Positions 55,663 through 64,000 of a stretch of 64,000 nt of DNA are shown piece by piece. The stretch is from contig NZ_CP027236.1 of the NCBI RefSeq assembly GCF_002999235.1, positions 2,170,001-2,234,000 on the forward strand, in the 5' to 3' direction. The DNA comes from Actinomyces sp. oral taxon 897 (GTDB lineage Bacteria > Actinomycetota > Actinomycetes > Actinomycetales > Actinomycetaceae). The notes under the pieces are model-generated. The model was given only the letters and a program-made list of their open reading frames with translations, made no database searches and had not been told where the DNA came from. The translations under genes were made by a program, and so were the position numbers. How positions within the stretch are numbered: the first letter of the stretch is position 1; each line of letters starts with the position of its first letter.

Positions 55663-56319
55663 ATGACCACCGAACCGCCCGCCCAGCAGCCGGAGACGCC
55701 GGCGAGCCTGTCGACCCTCACGCGCAGCACACCACTCCTGGTCACCGTGGTGGTGCTGGTGGTGTCGGTCGTCGGTGCCCTGGCCTTCCTCGCGCTCCAG
55801 AGCCACCGGCCCGCCCTGGGCAGCGCCTCCGTAGGGGACTGCGTGGCCGGGGTGAGCGAGGGCAAGGCGCTCACGGAGGCCAGGAGGGCGGAGTGCTCGG
55901 ACAGCTCGGCCATCTACAGGGTCCTGGACAAGGTCTCCTCGGAGACCGACTGCCTCAAGGTAGCCGGCACGGAGGCCACCGTCCCCACGGACGCAGACGG
56001 TGAGCAGTACCTGTGCCTCATGGCCAAGAACGCGGACGCCTCCCAGGGCGTCAACACCCTCAGGGCCGGGAGCTGTCTCATTGACGACGCCTCCGACCCG
56101 AGCGGTATCAGGAAGTCCGACTGCGTTCCCGGCTCCTACCCGGTCCAGGCCGTCCTGACCAGCAGCAAGGGTCTCACCAGCAGGAACACCCTCGACAAGT
56201 GCGCAGCCGCCGGGGCCTCCAGCCCGGAGAGGTTCTACGAGTGGTCCATGCTGCGCTACGGCGACTCCACCGTGTCCATTACCACCGACATGGTCCTGTG
56301 CCTGGGCGCGGTGAACTGA
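55663..56319 (+). CDS. membrane protein with duplicated four-cysteine module (paralog 3)
   Basis: Protein of 218 residues with almost no cytoplasmic repeat region: a short MTTEPPAQQPETPA lead, a helix (LLVTVVVLVVSVVGALAFLA), and the same two external modules with all eight cysteines (VGDCVAG, RAECSDS, TDCLKV, YLCLM, then GSCLIDD, KSDCVPG, LDKCAAA, VLCLG). The core segment VLDKVSSET is identical in all three paralogs. ATG 55663 has TTGGAG six bases before it; the TTG itself could start the frame at 55651. A strong terminator follows. Confidence 0.75.
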   Translation: MTTEPPAQQPETPASLSTLTRSTPLLVTVVVLVVSVVGALAFLALQSHRPALGSASVGDCVAGVSEGKALTEARRAECSDSSAIYRVLDKVSSETDCLKVAGTEATVPTDADGEQYLCLMAKNADASQGVNTLRAGSCLIDDASDPSGIRKSDCVPGSYPVQAVLTSSKGLTSRNTLDKCAAAGASSPERFYEWSMLRYGDSTVSITTDMVLCLGAVN

Positions 56320-56353
56320 CGCCCGCACACCCGTCCCCGCCGTCCCGCGCGAC

Positions 56354-56398
56354 GGCGGGGACGCGCCGTCTTCTCACGGGGACGCGCCCCGCCTTTTT
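56354..56398 (+). terminator. strong intrinsic terminator after the paralog cluster
   Basis: GGCGGGG-A-CGCG (56354-56365) pairs with CGCGCCCCGCC (56383-56393), followed by TTTTT (56394-56398). It ends the three-gene cluster on the plus strand. Confidence 0.85.
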
Positions 56399-56482
56399 CA
56401 GGGGCAGGCGGCTCCTGTACCGCGTCTCGGCGCGTCCTGTGCGGTCCCCGGATGCGGGCCGCTCGCCCGATAGCATGACCCT

Positions 56483-56953
56483 GTGATTTTCAAGGCTGTG
56501 GGCGACTGCGCCCCCTACCCCAGCCACCAGGAGATGGAACAGCGTGACTGGTCCGCGATACCACCGCGGCAGGTCAGGCTGGACCAGCTCGTCACCACGC
56601 GCTCCACCCTGGACCTACGTGACCTCCTGGACGACGACTCCACCTTCTTCGGGGACCTGTTCGCGCACGTGGTCTCCTGGCGCGGCTCCCTCTACCTGGA
56701 GACAGGCCTGCACCGCGCCCTGCGCGCCGCCCTCCAGGGGCGCACCGCCATCCACGCCCGGGTACTGGACCTTGACGCCACGGGCCAGCAGACCTGCGCG
56801 CCGCCTCCACCCGCCCCGCCTGCTCCGACCGAGCCCACCCGCCCGGTCCGGGCACCCGGCAGGACGTCACGGGACAGCAGGGCACGGGACCGGGCGGCCG
56901 TCTTCCACAGGGTCCGGCGGCGCCGCTCCTCGGGGTCCGACGGCGTCGCGTAG
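56483..56953 (+). CDS. conserved actinobacterial ParB-like-fold hypothetical protein
   Basis: Protein of 156 residues. The conserved part is about residues 25-95: VRLDQLVTTRSTLDLRDLL, DSTFFGDLFAHVVSWRG, LYLETGLHRALRAALQGRT and IHARVLDLD. I recall near-identical proteins across actinobacteria, described only as hypothetical, with the shape of a ParB/Srx-type fold. The C-terminal 55 residues are Pro/Arg-rich and probably disordered. The start is GTG with no strong ribosome-binding site. It converges with the minus-strand membrane gene, their ends 18 bases apart. Confidence 0.65.
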   Translation: MIFKAVGDCAPYPSHQEMEQRDWSAIPPRQVRLDQLVTTRSTLDLRDLLDDDSTFFGDLFAHVVSWRGSLYLETGLHRALRAALQGRTAIHARVLDLDATGQQTCAPPPPAPPAPTEPTRPVRAPGRTSRDSRARDRAAVFHRVRRRRSSGSDGVA

Positions 56954-56971
56954 GAAAGCCCGACGGCCGCC

Positions 56972-57931
56972 TCAGACAATGCGGGCGACGTCCTGCCCGG
57001 TCAGACGCAGGTAGGTGAACATGACCATGAGGATCTCCACGGGCACGAGGACGATCCACCCCAGGAGCGTCACAATACCCACCAGTATCATGAGGTAGCC
57101 CACAATCAGCACGGGTAGGACGGTCCCCACGTTCTCCGTGGCCAGCACGCAGGAGCGCGCAATGGCCTCGAGAGGGCCGACCTCCTCGCACAGGACGACC
57201 GGGACCGTGAAGCACAGGAAGTAGGCGATCACAAAGGACGTGATAAAGATGTAGGGGACCCGGTTGGCGATCTCCATTACCACGGTGCACACTATGACCG
57301 CCAGGGCCGCGCGGGCCTGGCCGGGTACGAGGAAGAAGTCCCGGTAGCGCAGCACCCGCCCCGCAGCCAGGACACGTGCCGCGTTGGTCAGTCCTATCAC
57401 TCCCAGGGAGACCATGAGGACGAGCTCACCGGCGCAGGCGTAGACGGCCACCTGCGAGCGCGTGACCGGCATGTAGACCACTATCCAGGTCAGGACGCCC
57501 AGGGCGGCCAGGACCCAGGTCACCAGGCCGGCCATGACGACGGGAGAGGAGACGAGGGCGGACCACCCCCACCGCCAGGCCTCACCCAGGCTGGGCTGCC
57601 GCGGGTAGTGGGGGGTGTCCCGTCGGGCCCTTAGGGCGCCACGTGCCGGGTGGCGGGTGGCCGACGACCTGGTGCCCGGACGGGAGGCGGTCTCGGCAGG
57701 GGCGCTGGGACAGGCCCGTAGCGCAGCCATATAGGGGTCATCTCCCCCGCCGGGGTCGTCCAGGAGGATCCCCGGCACCAGGTCGGGGTCCACGCCGGGG
57801 CCGGCGGTCCCACCGACCCCACCAGGGGCAGCAGCCCCCGGCCACCCAGGCCCTGCGGTCCCTGAGGAACCGGGCGCGCTGACGCCGTCGTCCTGGGAGA
57901 CGGGCCGCCCGGAGGCCGGGGGCGTGCTCAT
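56972..57931 (-). CDS. integral membrane protein of unknown function
   Basis: Protein of 319 residues. Residues 1-115 are Gly/Pro/Ala-rich and hydrophilic. The rest has five or six helices (LVSSPVVMAGLVTWVLAALG, VYACAGELVLMVSLGVIGL, AALAVIVCTVVMEIA, FITSFVIAYFLCFTVPVVL, VLPVLIVGYLMILVGIVTLL). The pattern resembles DUF-type polytopic proteins of the glycerophosphodiester/YciC kind, but I cannot name a family. ATG 57931 overlaps the stop of the YezG-like gene upstream (ATGA), so the two are coupled. The pair precedes a type VII secretion cluster. Confidence 0.68.
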   Translation of the reverse strand: MSTPPASGRPVSQDDGVSAPGSSGTAGPGWPGAAAPGGVGGTAGPGVDPDLVPGILLDDPGGGDDPYMAALRACPSAPAETASRPGTRSSATRHPARGALRARRDTPHYPRQPSLGEAWRWGWSALVSSPVVMAGLVTWVLAALGVLTWIVVYMPVTRSQVAVYACAGELVLMVSLGVIGLTNAARVLAAGRVLRYRDFFLVPGQARAALAVIVCTVVMEIANRVPYIFITSFVIAYFLCFTVPVVLCEEVGPLEAIARSCVLATENVGTVLPVLIVGYLMILVGIVTLLGWIVLVPVEILMVMFTYLRLTGQDVARIV

Positions 57932-58350
57932 GCGCTCATCCACTCAGGCGTGGCGCTGGGGTCGCGGGGGAAGAACTCCAGCTCGGTAGCGCAGTCCTTG
58001 TGCGTGACGGGGTCGGAGAACTGGGGGAAACGGTTGTAGTCGAAGTCGGAGACGAGACGGTAGTCGGGGGCGCTCATGCCCAGCCTCGCCCACGTCCAGG
58101 CCCCCCCGCCGGGGCGGGCCATGACGGCGCGCAGGTGGGCGGCCTCCTGGACCAGGGGGCCCGGGACGGTGTTCTCCTCGGTAGAGCCCCGCTCGCACTG
58201 AGCGTGGGAGCGGACGCTCGCCCGGCCCCCCAACGCCTCGACCTCGATGACGACCTCGGAGGCGTCCACCGAGCGCATCCACTGAGCCAGGCCGTTCTGA
58301 AGGCTGTCAACTGCCTGCATCTTCGCCTCAAAGGACCACTGGGCACTCAT
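57928..58350 (-). CDS. YezG-like (DUF600) immunity family protein
   Basis: Soluble protein of 140 residues. The C-terminal half has the layout of YezG-type immunity proteins: WARLGMSAPDYRLVSDFDYNRFPQF, then ATELEFFPRDPSATPEWM. In Bacillus such proteins neutralise secreted YeeF/LXG toxins of type VII secretion. Here the neighbouring EccD cluster fits that link, though no toxin gene is visible in the window and the resemblance is moderate. Its stop overlaps the start of the downstream membrane gene. The ATG follows GGAAGTGA, a weak ribosome-binding site. Confidence 0.55.
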   Translation of the reverse strand: MSAQWSFEAKMQAVDSLQNGLAQWMRSVDASEVVIEVEALGGRASVRSHAQCERGSTEENTVPGPLVQEAAHLRAVMARPGGGAWTWARLGMSAPDYRLVSDFDYNRFPQFSDPVTHKDCATELEFFPRDPSATPEWMSA

Positions 58351-59160
58351 TGTGCTTCACTTCCTGTCTCCCAGAATCTCTGGGTGGGGTTGAGGATCAG
58401 TACGGCCATGCTACGAGGGCGACCGTGACAATTGCGAGATCTACGACGGCGGAGAGTCGCGGCGTGTTCCGGGCCAGGACGGGCACACAGGCGACTAGAC
58501 GCGCACGTCAGAGGGGCTGCGCGGAGGTGGACGGGCACGAGGCCACCACGGTGTGCCTAAGATGACAGGTTGAGATCCTGCTCCTACGTGCCCCTTCCTG
58601 GAAGGAGCGGAAGAGGCCGGATCGACGGCGTCCGGGTCTTAGGCCGTCTCTGAGCGAGAGGAGACACCTATTACTCCCAGGGTATTGCCAGGCTATTCCG
58701 ACAAGTCCCCTGACGTACCAGGACGCTGTTCTTAGGGCTAGGGGAATGGTGGTGCCCGAGGTTCTTGCCGTCACCTACCTGGCGGCAGGGCGCGCAGCGG
58801 TCCACCGGGCGCGTCCCAGCCGCCTGCCCCCGGTCGGGCGGGCGGCTGGCCGCTGGTCGGGGCGGACCCGGCTGGGCCTGCCCCGGGTCGGGCGCGCTGG
58901 ACGGCCGCCCGCTGCCCGGCACGCGGGTCGGAGGCGTCCTGCCCAGCGGGCACACAGGGCCGACAATGACGCTCCACACACTTATTTGTCACATGTTAAA
59001 AAACTGTAAACACAATATGTGATAATCAAAAATGAGGAAGAAGCCGGTGGTCCGAACGCCTTGTCGGTCTCCTTCCCGAGCTACACCTCCCGCACAGGGG
59101 CATCCTCCCGTTAGAGTGGAGTGACAAACATGCTGCACTGGCTACGGAGAGGAGGAGACG
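58351..59160. other. gene-free interval with AT-rich promoter patch
   Basis: These 810 bases hold no convincing gene; frames inside it are short and repetitive. Near its right end (58978-59035) an AT-rich stretch contains GTCACATG and, 23 bases on, ATATGTGAT, which are inverted half-sites, plus runs of A. It is the likely promoter region for the type VII cluster starting at 59161. Confidence 0.45.
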
Positions 59161-61287
59161 GTGAGCTCAGCAGCCGTCGGCGCCCAGACCCCCGTGCTCA
59201 CGGTGTGCTCGCAGGCAGACCCCCGCCGGGTGGTCGCCAGTGTCGTCATCGACGTCGTCCTCCTGGCCGCTCCCGGCGTCCTGGCCTACGTCCTGCCCGG
59301 ACCCGCCGTCGTGCGCCTGGCGCTGGTGCTCTGCACGGTGGTCACGGTCGTCATGACCGGCTACGCCCACATGCTGCACGGACGGGCGGCGGGAGGGGCG
59401 ATCCTGGGACTGCGCACGGTGGACCGGTCGGCGGGCCTGCCGACCGGGACCTACGAGGCGCTCATCACCCCCCTGCGCGGCGGCCAGAGCGCCCACGCCA
59501 TCACCCTGAGCACCCGCCCGGGGCCGGATCCGGTTCGCGGGACACTGGCGACGCTGGGCCACACGACCAGCCCGCAAGCGGTCTCCCAGCCCCCGGCCGC
59601 ACCCACCCCCGAGGTAGCCTCCACCCCCCTGTCGGCGTCCTCCGCGCCGCTGCCCCCTGAGGCCCCCGCACCCTCCCCGGGTCCTGGCGCGCGCCTCTCC
59701 TCCGACACCGCCATCCGTCCCTTCTCGGGCCCTGCCGCACGTCCCTCCTCCGACACCGCCATCCGCCCCTTCTCGGGCCCCGCCACACGTCCATCCTCCG
59801 ACACCGCCATCCGCCCCTCCTCCGACTCCGACACCGCCGTGCGCCCCGGTGTCATAAGCCCGGCCCAGCCCGGCCACGCCCCCGCACCGCCTCCGAGCGA
59901 GCTGGCGGGCACCGGGGCAGGCCGTGCGCCCTCCCCGACGGCACCGGCCTCCCCGGCCTCGCCCACCGGCGCACCGGCGTCGGGGGACTCCCCGGCATCA
60001 CCTGCCAGCTCCCCGGCCACGCCGACCACGACCACCCCGGTCGCACCGGCCGGCACCTCCTCGTCCCACCCCCCGGTGACCCTCGTCCGCGCCTCCGCCC
60101 CCACCCGGGTCTCGGTCATGCCCTCGGGCTCGGCGACCAAACGTCCCGGGACGCCCGCGGGCGCCGCGACCATACCCACCCGGACCTCGGTCATGCCCAG
60201 CACGTCCCGGACGTCGGCGCCGCCAGCGGGCCCCACGGCACCCGCCCGCGGTGCCCCGCGGCCCGCCCCGGCACCTCCTCCGGCCCCGGTCCAGGTGACC
60301 ATCACGTCCCTGCCCGTACCGGCCCCTGCCGACGACTCCGCCACCTCCCTGCCCCCCCTGGTGGTCACCGGGGCGGCCATCACGCCCTCGCCGGTGGCAC
60401 CGCCCCCGCCGAGCTCGCCCCCGCCACCGGCCGCGTCGGCGCCGCCCAGCGCGGCCCCGGCGTCGCCCTCCTCCCCGGCGACGTCCTCGCCCTCCGTCCC
60501 CCGGCGCTCCACCCGCGCCCTCCTGTCCGAGGCCGGTCCGCGCGCACGTGCTACCGCGGACGTGGACACGCTGCGCCGCCCGCCCCGGGAGGACCCCGCC
60601 GCGACCTCCGTACGGATGGAGCCGCTGGCCCTGCCCACACCCACGTCGCCCTCCCCGCTCCCGGCGTCGCCCACGACCCGGACCCCCTCACCCACGATGT
60701 CACCGAACGCCCCGGCCCCCTCGCTGTCGTCACCGGCCACCCGCCGGGCGGGCCTGTCCCCCTCGACGGCCTCGCTGCCACGCCAGGACCCGCAGTCCAC
60801 CCTGACGTCGCTACCCGCCCCGACGTCGCCCGCCGCCAACCGGCACGCCCAGCCACCCGCGTCGCGCTCGCGCTCGCGCGCCCAGTCGCCAGCCCGTCAC
60901 GCCGCCACCCCCGAGCCCGCCGAGCCCGTCATGCCGCCAGCCCCCACGCCTGCCGAGTGGAGGATCCGCATGGTCGACGACAACGGCTGGCAGGCGGTCA
61001 TCACGCGCCCCACGATCCTGGGCCGGGCGCTACGGCGACGCTCCGGGGGCGCGGACACCGCGCTGCTCACCGTGCCCGACACCAGCGAGTCGGCCTCCAA
61101 GGAGCACGCGATGCTCAATATCCACAACCACCTGCTCGTGGTCACCGACCTCGGCTCAGCCAAGGGCACCACCATCCGCATGCGCGACGGCAGGACCTAC
61201 CCCTGCACCGCCCACCAGCCCGTAGCCACGCCCCTGCCCAGCGTCATCTCCCTGGGCGGCTACCAGCTCTCCCTGACCGAGGAGTGA
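59161..61287 (+). CDS. membrane protein with C-terminal FHA domain and Pro/Ser-rich linker
   Basis: Protein of 708 residues heading the type VII cluster. Residues 25-85 form two or three helices with an RDD-like layout (VVIDVVLLAAPGVLAYVLPG; GRAAGGAILGLRTVDRS). A linker of about 480 residues is Pro/Ser/Ala/Thr-rich and includes three tandem 16-residue repeats (RPSSDTAIRPFSGPA type, 59698-59830). The last 110 residues are an FHA phosphothreonine-binding domain: TILGRALRRRS, SESASKEHAMLNIHN, LVVTDLGSAKGTTIR. GTG is preceded by GGAGGAGAC. It may recruit phosphorylated partners to the secretion machine, which is inference from FHA biology. Confidence 0.8.
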   Translation: MSSAAVGAQTPVLTVCSQADPRRVVASVVIDVVLLAAPGVLAYVLPGPAVVRLALVLCTVVTVVMTGYAHMLHGRAAGGAILGLRTVDRSAGLPTGTYEALITPLRGGQSAHAITLSTRPGPDPVRGTLATLGHTTSPQAVSQPPAAPTPEVASTPLSASSAPLPPEAPAPSPGPGARLSSDTAIRPFSGPAARPSSDTAIRPFSGPATRPSSDTAIRPSSDSDTAVRPGVISPAQPGHAPAPPPSELAGTGAGRAPSPTAPASPASPTGAPASGDSPASPASSPATPTTTTPVAPAGTSSSHPPVTLVRASAPTRVSVMPSGSATKRPGTPAGAATIPTRTSVMPSTSRTSAPPAGPTAPARGAPRPAPAPPPAPVQVTITSLPVPAPADDSATSLPPLVVTGAAITPSPVAPPPPSSPPPPAASAPPSAAPASPSSPATSSPSVPRRSTRALLSEAGPRARATADVDTLRRPPREDPAATSVRMEPLALPTPTSPSPLPASPTTRTPSPTMSPNAPAPSLSSPATRRAGLSPSTASLPRQDPQSTLTSLPAPTSPAANRHAQPPASRSRSRAQSPARHAATPEPAEPVMPPAPTPAEWRIRMVDDNGWQAVITRPTILGRALRRRSGGADTALLTVPDTSESASKEHAMLNIHNHLLVVTDLGSAKGTTIRMRDGRTYPCTAHQPVATPLPSVISLGGYQLSLTEE

Positions 61288-61408
61288 GGCGTGCCCACCT
61301 ACCCCCTGCGCCACGGGCGGGCCGACGGCGCCCGCCCTGCCGCCAGCACCCCGCGCGCCCTCACGGGCTCCCGGCGCCCCCGCCACGCCCCCGCACCGGG
61401 AGCCCGCC

Positions 61409-61816
61409 GTGCCGCATGAGAACGACTCCGCCGTCCTGGACTCCGCCCGCCTCCACACCAGGCGGCTCATGCAGGCGCTCCAGTACGGCCACCAGCCGGT
61501 ACCGGTCAGGCGCTCCCTGCCGCTCCTGGTCGCCTCCCTGGTCGCCGCCGCCGGGCTGAGCGCGGCCTGCGTGGGCTACTCCTTCATGGCCGCGGACCTG
61601 GACCCGCCGCCCCAGCACCCGGGCACCGCCGAGACGGCCGCCGCGGAGGCGCCCGAGGCGGAGGCACCCGACGCCCCGGCCCAGCCCGCGGCGGAGGCAC
61701 CCCCCACCGCGGCCGCCTCCGCCCTGCCCACGGCCCCAGGCACCGCCTCAGGCGCCCCTACGCCCCGCGCCTCCACCTCCCCGGCACCGGCCGCGGCCCC
61801 CAAGGAGAAGCGATGA
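61409..61816 (+). CDS. small single-pass membrane protein of the type VII cluster
   Basis: Protein of 135 residues. The first 40 are charged (SARLHTRRLMQALQYGHQPV), one helix lies at about 37-58 (LPLLVASLVAAAGLSAACVGY), and the rest is an Ala/Pro/Glu-rich external tail. I do not recognise a family. It starts at GTG with GGGAG upstream and ends overlapping the EccD start (ATGA), so it is part of the operon. In other type VII loci similarly placed small proteins resemble EccB-like or accessory pieces, but no such domain is visible. Confidence 0.62.
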   Translation: MPHENDSAVLDSARLHTRRLMQALQYGHQPVPVRRSLPLLVASLVAAAGLSAACVGYSFMAADLDPPPQHPGTAETAAAEAPEAEAPDAPAQPAAEAPPTAAASALPTAPGTASGAPTPRASTSPAPAAAPKEKR

Positions 61817-63126
61817 TCCACTACACGCGCGTGACCATGGTCACCCCCAGCTCCCGCGCCGAGGCCGTCCTGCCCTCCGACGAGGCCGTCGGCACCTTCC
61901 TCCCTGGGCTCCTGCACCTCCTGGGGGCGGACACCGAGCCGACCGGCGGCCCCCTGTCCCTGGTCCGCTGGGACGGGGACGTCATCGACCTGGAGCAGGA
62001 CCTGGAGACCCAGGACGTCCTGGACGGCGAGGTGATCCGCGTGGTCGCCGACGACGACGTGCCCCCGCCCACCGAGGTGACGGACATCAGCAACGCCCTG
62101 GCCGACGCCTCGGAGTCCCACCCGGGGTGGCGCACCGAGGCCGACCGGATCACCTGCTACAGCCTGGTCACCGCCGTCCTGACCGCCGCCACCGCCTGGA
62201 TGTGCGTCGAGCGGCTGAGCGAGTCCTGGAGCACCCTGGTCCTGGTCCTGCCGGGCCTGGCGGCGGTGGCCCTGGGGGCCGGGGCCCACCGGGCGCTGGG
62301 ACGACGCGCCCAGGGGTTCGCCACCCTGCTGTCGTGGAGCGGCCTGGGGTGGCTGCTGCCCCTGGCCTGGAAGTGCGCCAGCCCGGGGGCCGAGCCCCGG
62401 GACGCCAGGACCGTGCTCGGGGCGCTCCTGGCCGCCGGGGCCGTCTACGCCCTCGGTCGCGGACGTCCCGGGTGGGCCGCCGGGGGCGCGCTCGGGCTGG
62501 GCCTGGAGGTCCTGTGGATCGCGGCCGCCGCCCTGGCCCCCGGCAATATGCTGGCCCGCGGTGTGTTCGGGGTGACGGCGGCCGCCCTGCTCGGGGCGCT
62601 GCCCTGGATGGCCCTGCTCCTGTCGGGGCTCTCCCGCCTGGACCACGACGTCCTGGCGGGCACCCGGCCCCGGCGCGAGCGGGTCCAGCGCAGCCTGGTG
62701 GCCGCCCACGACTCCATGATGGTCGCCTGCGTGCTCCTGACGGTCGCCATCGCCTGGGCCGCCTCCGACCTGGCCTGCCTGCCGAGCACCTGGGCCCGCG
62801 CCCTGGCGGGGACGCTGGCGGCCCTGCTGCTGCTGCGCAGCCGCGCCTTCCCCCTGCGCGTCGAGGTCGCCACCATGTGGGTGTGCGCCATGGCACCCCT
62901 CCTGCTGCTGCTCTCCGCCGTCCCCGCCCTGACCACCCGCGTGCTCGTGCTGGGGGGGCTCGTGGTGCTCCTGGCCCTCTCGGCCCTCTACCGGCCGACG
63001 GCGCGGGTACGGATCCGCATGGGCCAGGGGTGCGACCTCCTGGAGTCCCTGACCATGGTGGCCACCGTCCCGCTGCTGTGCGGCCTGGCAGGGGTCTTCA
63101 CCTACCTCCTGGGCCTGTTCTCATGA
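61813..63126 (+). CDS. eccD: type VII secretion integral membrane protein EccD
   Basis: Channel component of 437 residues. The N-terminal 85-95 residues are ubiquitin-like (YukD fold): YTRVTMVTPSSRAEAVLPSD, then LSLVRWDGDVIDLEQDL. Eleven helices follow, with typical spacing, including YSLVTAVLTAATAWMCVERL and GLAAVALGAGAHRALG, ending LLCGLAGVFTYLLGLFS. This N-terminal fold plus eleven-helix layout defines EccD. It forms the membrane complex with EccB, EccC and EccE, none of which is in view; they probably lie past the window. It overlaps both neighbours by ATGA, giving a tight operon. Confidence 0.85.
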   Translation: MIHYTRVTMVTPSSRAEAVLPSDEAVGTFLPGLLHLLGADTEPTGGPLSLVRWDGDVIDLEQDLETQDVLDGEVIRVVADDDVPPPTEVTDISNALADASESHPGWRTEADRITCYSLVTAVLTAATAWMCVERLSESWSTLVLVLPGLAAVALGAGAHRALGRRAQGFATLLSWSGLGWLLPLAWKCASPGAEPRDARTVLGALLAAGAVYALGRGRPGWAAGGALGLGLEVLWIAAAALAPGNMLARGVFGVTAAALLGALPWMALLLSGLSRLDHDVLAGTRPRRERVQRSLVAAHDSMMVACVLLTVAIAWAASDLACLPSTWARALAGTLAALLLLRSRAFPLRVEVATMWVCAMAPLLLLLSAVPALTTRVLVLGGLVVLLALSALYRPTARVRIRMGQGCDLLESLTMVATVPLLCGLAGVFTYLLGLFS

Positions 63127-64000
63127 GCGGCCTCATTGCCACGTCCAAGGCCTCCGAGCACCCCAGCCTGGCCAGCATCCTGCTGACCGGTGCGGCCCGG
63201 GGACGGCGAGAGGCCCAGCAGGACGCCGTCGCGCTGCGCACCCCCCTGCCCCTGCCGTGCCGGGTCCTGGTGGCCCCCCTGGGGCGGGGCTGCGGGGCCA
63301 CCACCCTGGCGCTCCAGCTGACGGCGATCATCTCACGTGCCCGGGGGCTGCCGGCGCTCCTGCTCTCAGGCTCCTCAGGGCCCCGCAGCGCCGCCGACCG
63401 GGTGAGGGGCTCGCGCACCTGGCCCCCGCCAGGCCCGGGAGCCGCCGGTACGCCCCGGGTGCCGGACCCGGACGACGACCCGCCCGGGGACCCGGACACC
63501 TGGCCCCAGGGCGTACCCCGCGTGGGCACCACCGCCCAGGCGCGCGAGCTGGCCAGCACCGGCCCCGACGGCCTCATGTCCTGCCTGCGCCTGCCGCCGC
63601 TGAACGGCACCGAGACCGCGACGGCGCAGTGGACCGGCGCCCGGCGCGCCCTGGCCCGGTTCTTCGACCTCGTCCTGACCGAGACCGACCCCCTCCCCCT
63701 GGCCACGCTAGGGGCCATGGCCCTGGTCCACGACGTCGTGGTGCTGGTCTGCCCCGCGCGCCGCGAGGACGTCGAGCGCGGGCGGCAGCGTGCCGACGGC
63801 CTGCGCTCCGGGCTGGCGGGCACCCCCTGCCCCGCCCACGTCCTCCACGTGGTGGTGGCCACCACCGCGAACCCGCTCGTCCCGCCGCTGGCGCCCGGGG
63901 AGCACATGATCGCCTTCGACCGGCACCTGGAGGGCGCGGCCACGGGACGCACGACGCCCCCGGGGCTGGTGGGGCCGCGGGCGGCGCGCGACATGACCCA
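63123..64000 (+). CDS. MinD/ParA-like P-loop protein of the type VII cluster (5' part)
   Basis: Open for 292 codons with no stop before the window ends. It starts MSGLIATSKASEHPSLASIL. A deviant P-loop follows (RVLVAPLGRGCGATTLALQL, about residues 53-72), then LPALLLSG. The later AMALVHDVVVLVCPARR and HVLHVVVATTANPLVPPL resemble a MinD/EspI-type nucleotide switch fold. A Pro/Asp-rich stretch (about 100-135) interrupts it. ATG overlaps the eccD stop (ATGA). Together with the FHA and EccD genes it suggests an ESX-type locus. The end lies outside the window. Confidence 0.68.
   Translation, partial: MSGLIATSKASEHPSLASILLTGAARGRREAQQDAVALRTPLPLPCRVLVAPLGRGCGATTLALQLTAIISRARGLPALLLSGSSGPRSAADRVRGSRTWPPPGPGAAGTPRVPDPDDDPPGDPDTWPQGVPRVGTTAQARELASTGPDGLMSCLRLPPLNGTETATAQWTGARRALARFFDLVLTETDPLPLATLGAMALVHDVVVLVCPARREDVERGRQRADGLRSGLAGTPCPAHVLHVVVATTANPLVPPLAPGEHMIAFDRHLEGAATGRTTPPGLVGPRAARDMT

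Noticed and set aside
58746..59009. Short plus-strand frames in the gap before the FHA gene
   Set aside because: Arg/Pro/Gly-rich shadow composition, no ribosome-binding site and overlap with the AT-rich promoter patch.

Overview
The window is GC-rich chromosomal DNA of an actinobacterium, most likely Actinomyces or a close relative in the Actinomycetaceae. The best single clue is the Cas9 at 18696-21959. Its length and sequence closely resemble the structurally characterised type II-C Cas9 of Actinomyces naeslundii, as I remember that sequence. Other support comes from the DUF5926 protein, the EccD-type secretion protein, frequent GTG starts, ATGA/GTGA overlaps between genes, and Pro/Ala/Gly-rich extracytoplasmic proteins. 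I could not run any search, so family names rest on motifs and remembered family patterns.

Layout. 1-2801: N-acetylmuramate uptake and use (PTS EIIBC, MurQ) with a divergent RpiR regulator. 2891-9009: a lac-type operon (LacI repressor, GH2 beta-galactosidase, GPH symporter) with two matching operators. 9010-13712: an LssY_C membrane protein, a class II Fic protein and a bile-acid/sodium-symporter family protein with a possible attenuator. 14120-15354: phased iterons and a PIN-domain toxin/antitoxin pair. 15447-22138: a type II-C CRISPR-Cas locus with a 12-spacer array, cas2, a cas1 split by an IS630-family element, cas9, and a tracrRNA with its own promoter. 22298-31614: an unknown protein, DUF5926, a sensor kinase/response regulator pair, a DASS anion transporter and an alpha/beta hydrolase carrying a strange insert. 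31861-33566: a degenerate ~60-bp repeat array, a membrane AlbA_2 protein and an orphaned MazE-type antitoxin with a truncated toxin. 33607-38892: a DtxR-type box, a ferric-siderophore ABC transporter and a siderophore-interacting reductase. 39003-44418: LuxS, a DUF3060-like lipoprotein, a two-component system, an OmpA-domain lipoprotein with 17-residue repeats, and an MTA/SAH nucleosidase. 45192-52118: DhaM, DhaL and a very large dehydratase-activase protein. 52350-56319: a TetR regulator and three tandem eight-cysteine proteins plus a decayed fourth copy. 56483-64000: a type VII secretion neighbourhood (YezG-like immunity protein, membrane protein, FHA protein, EccD, and a MinD-like ATPase running off the window).

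How the genes work together. MurP and MurQ would import and open phosphorylated MurNAc. LacZ and the GPH carrier form a co-transcribed pair under LacI. LuxS and the nucleosidase are consecutive activated-methyl-cycle steps flanking a cell-surface sensing module. The siderophore genes form one overlapping operon under probable iron control. The CRISPR locus should still be able to interfere (cas9, tracrRNA and array are intact) but probably cannot acquire spacers by its own Cas1.

The least explained structures are a family of 22-bp tandem repeats joined to a purine tract. It is found beyond the stop codons of four genes and, once, in frame inside a hydrolase gene. Others are the 19-bp-phased iterons beside the PIN toxin and several unrelated intergenic direct repeats that share a spacing of about 60 bp.
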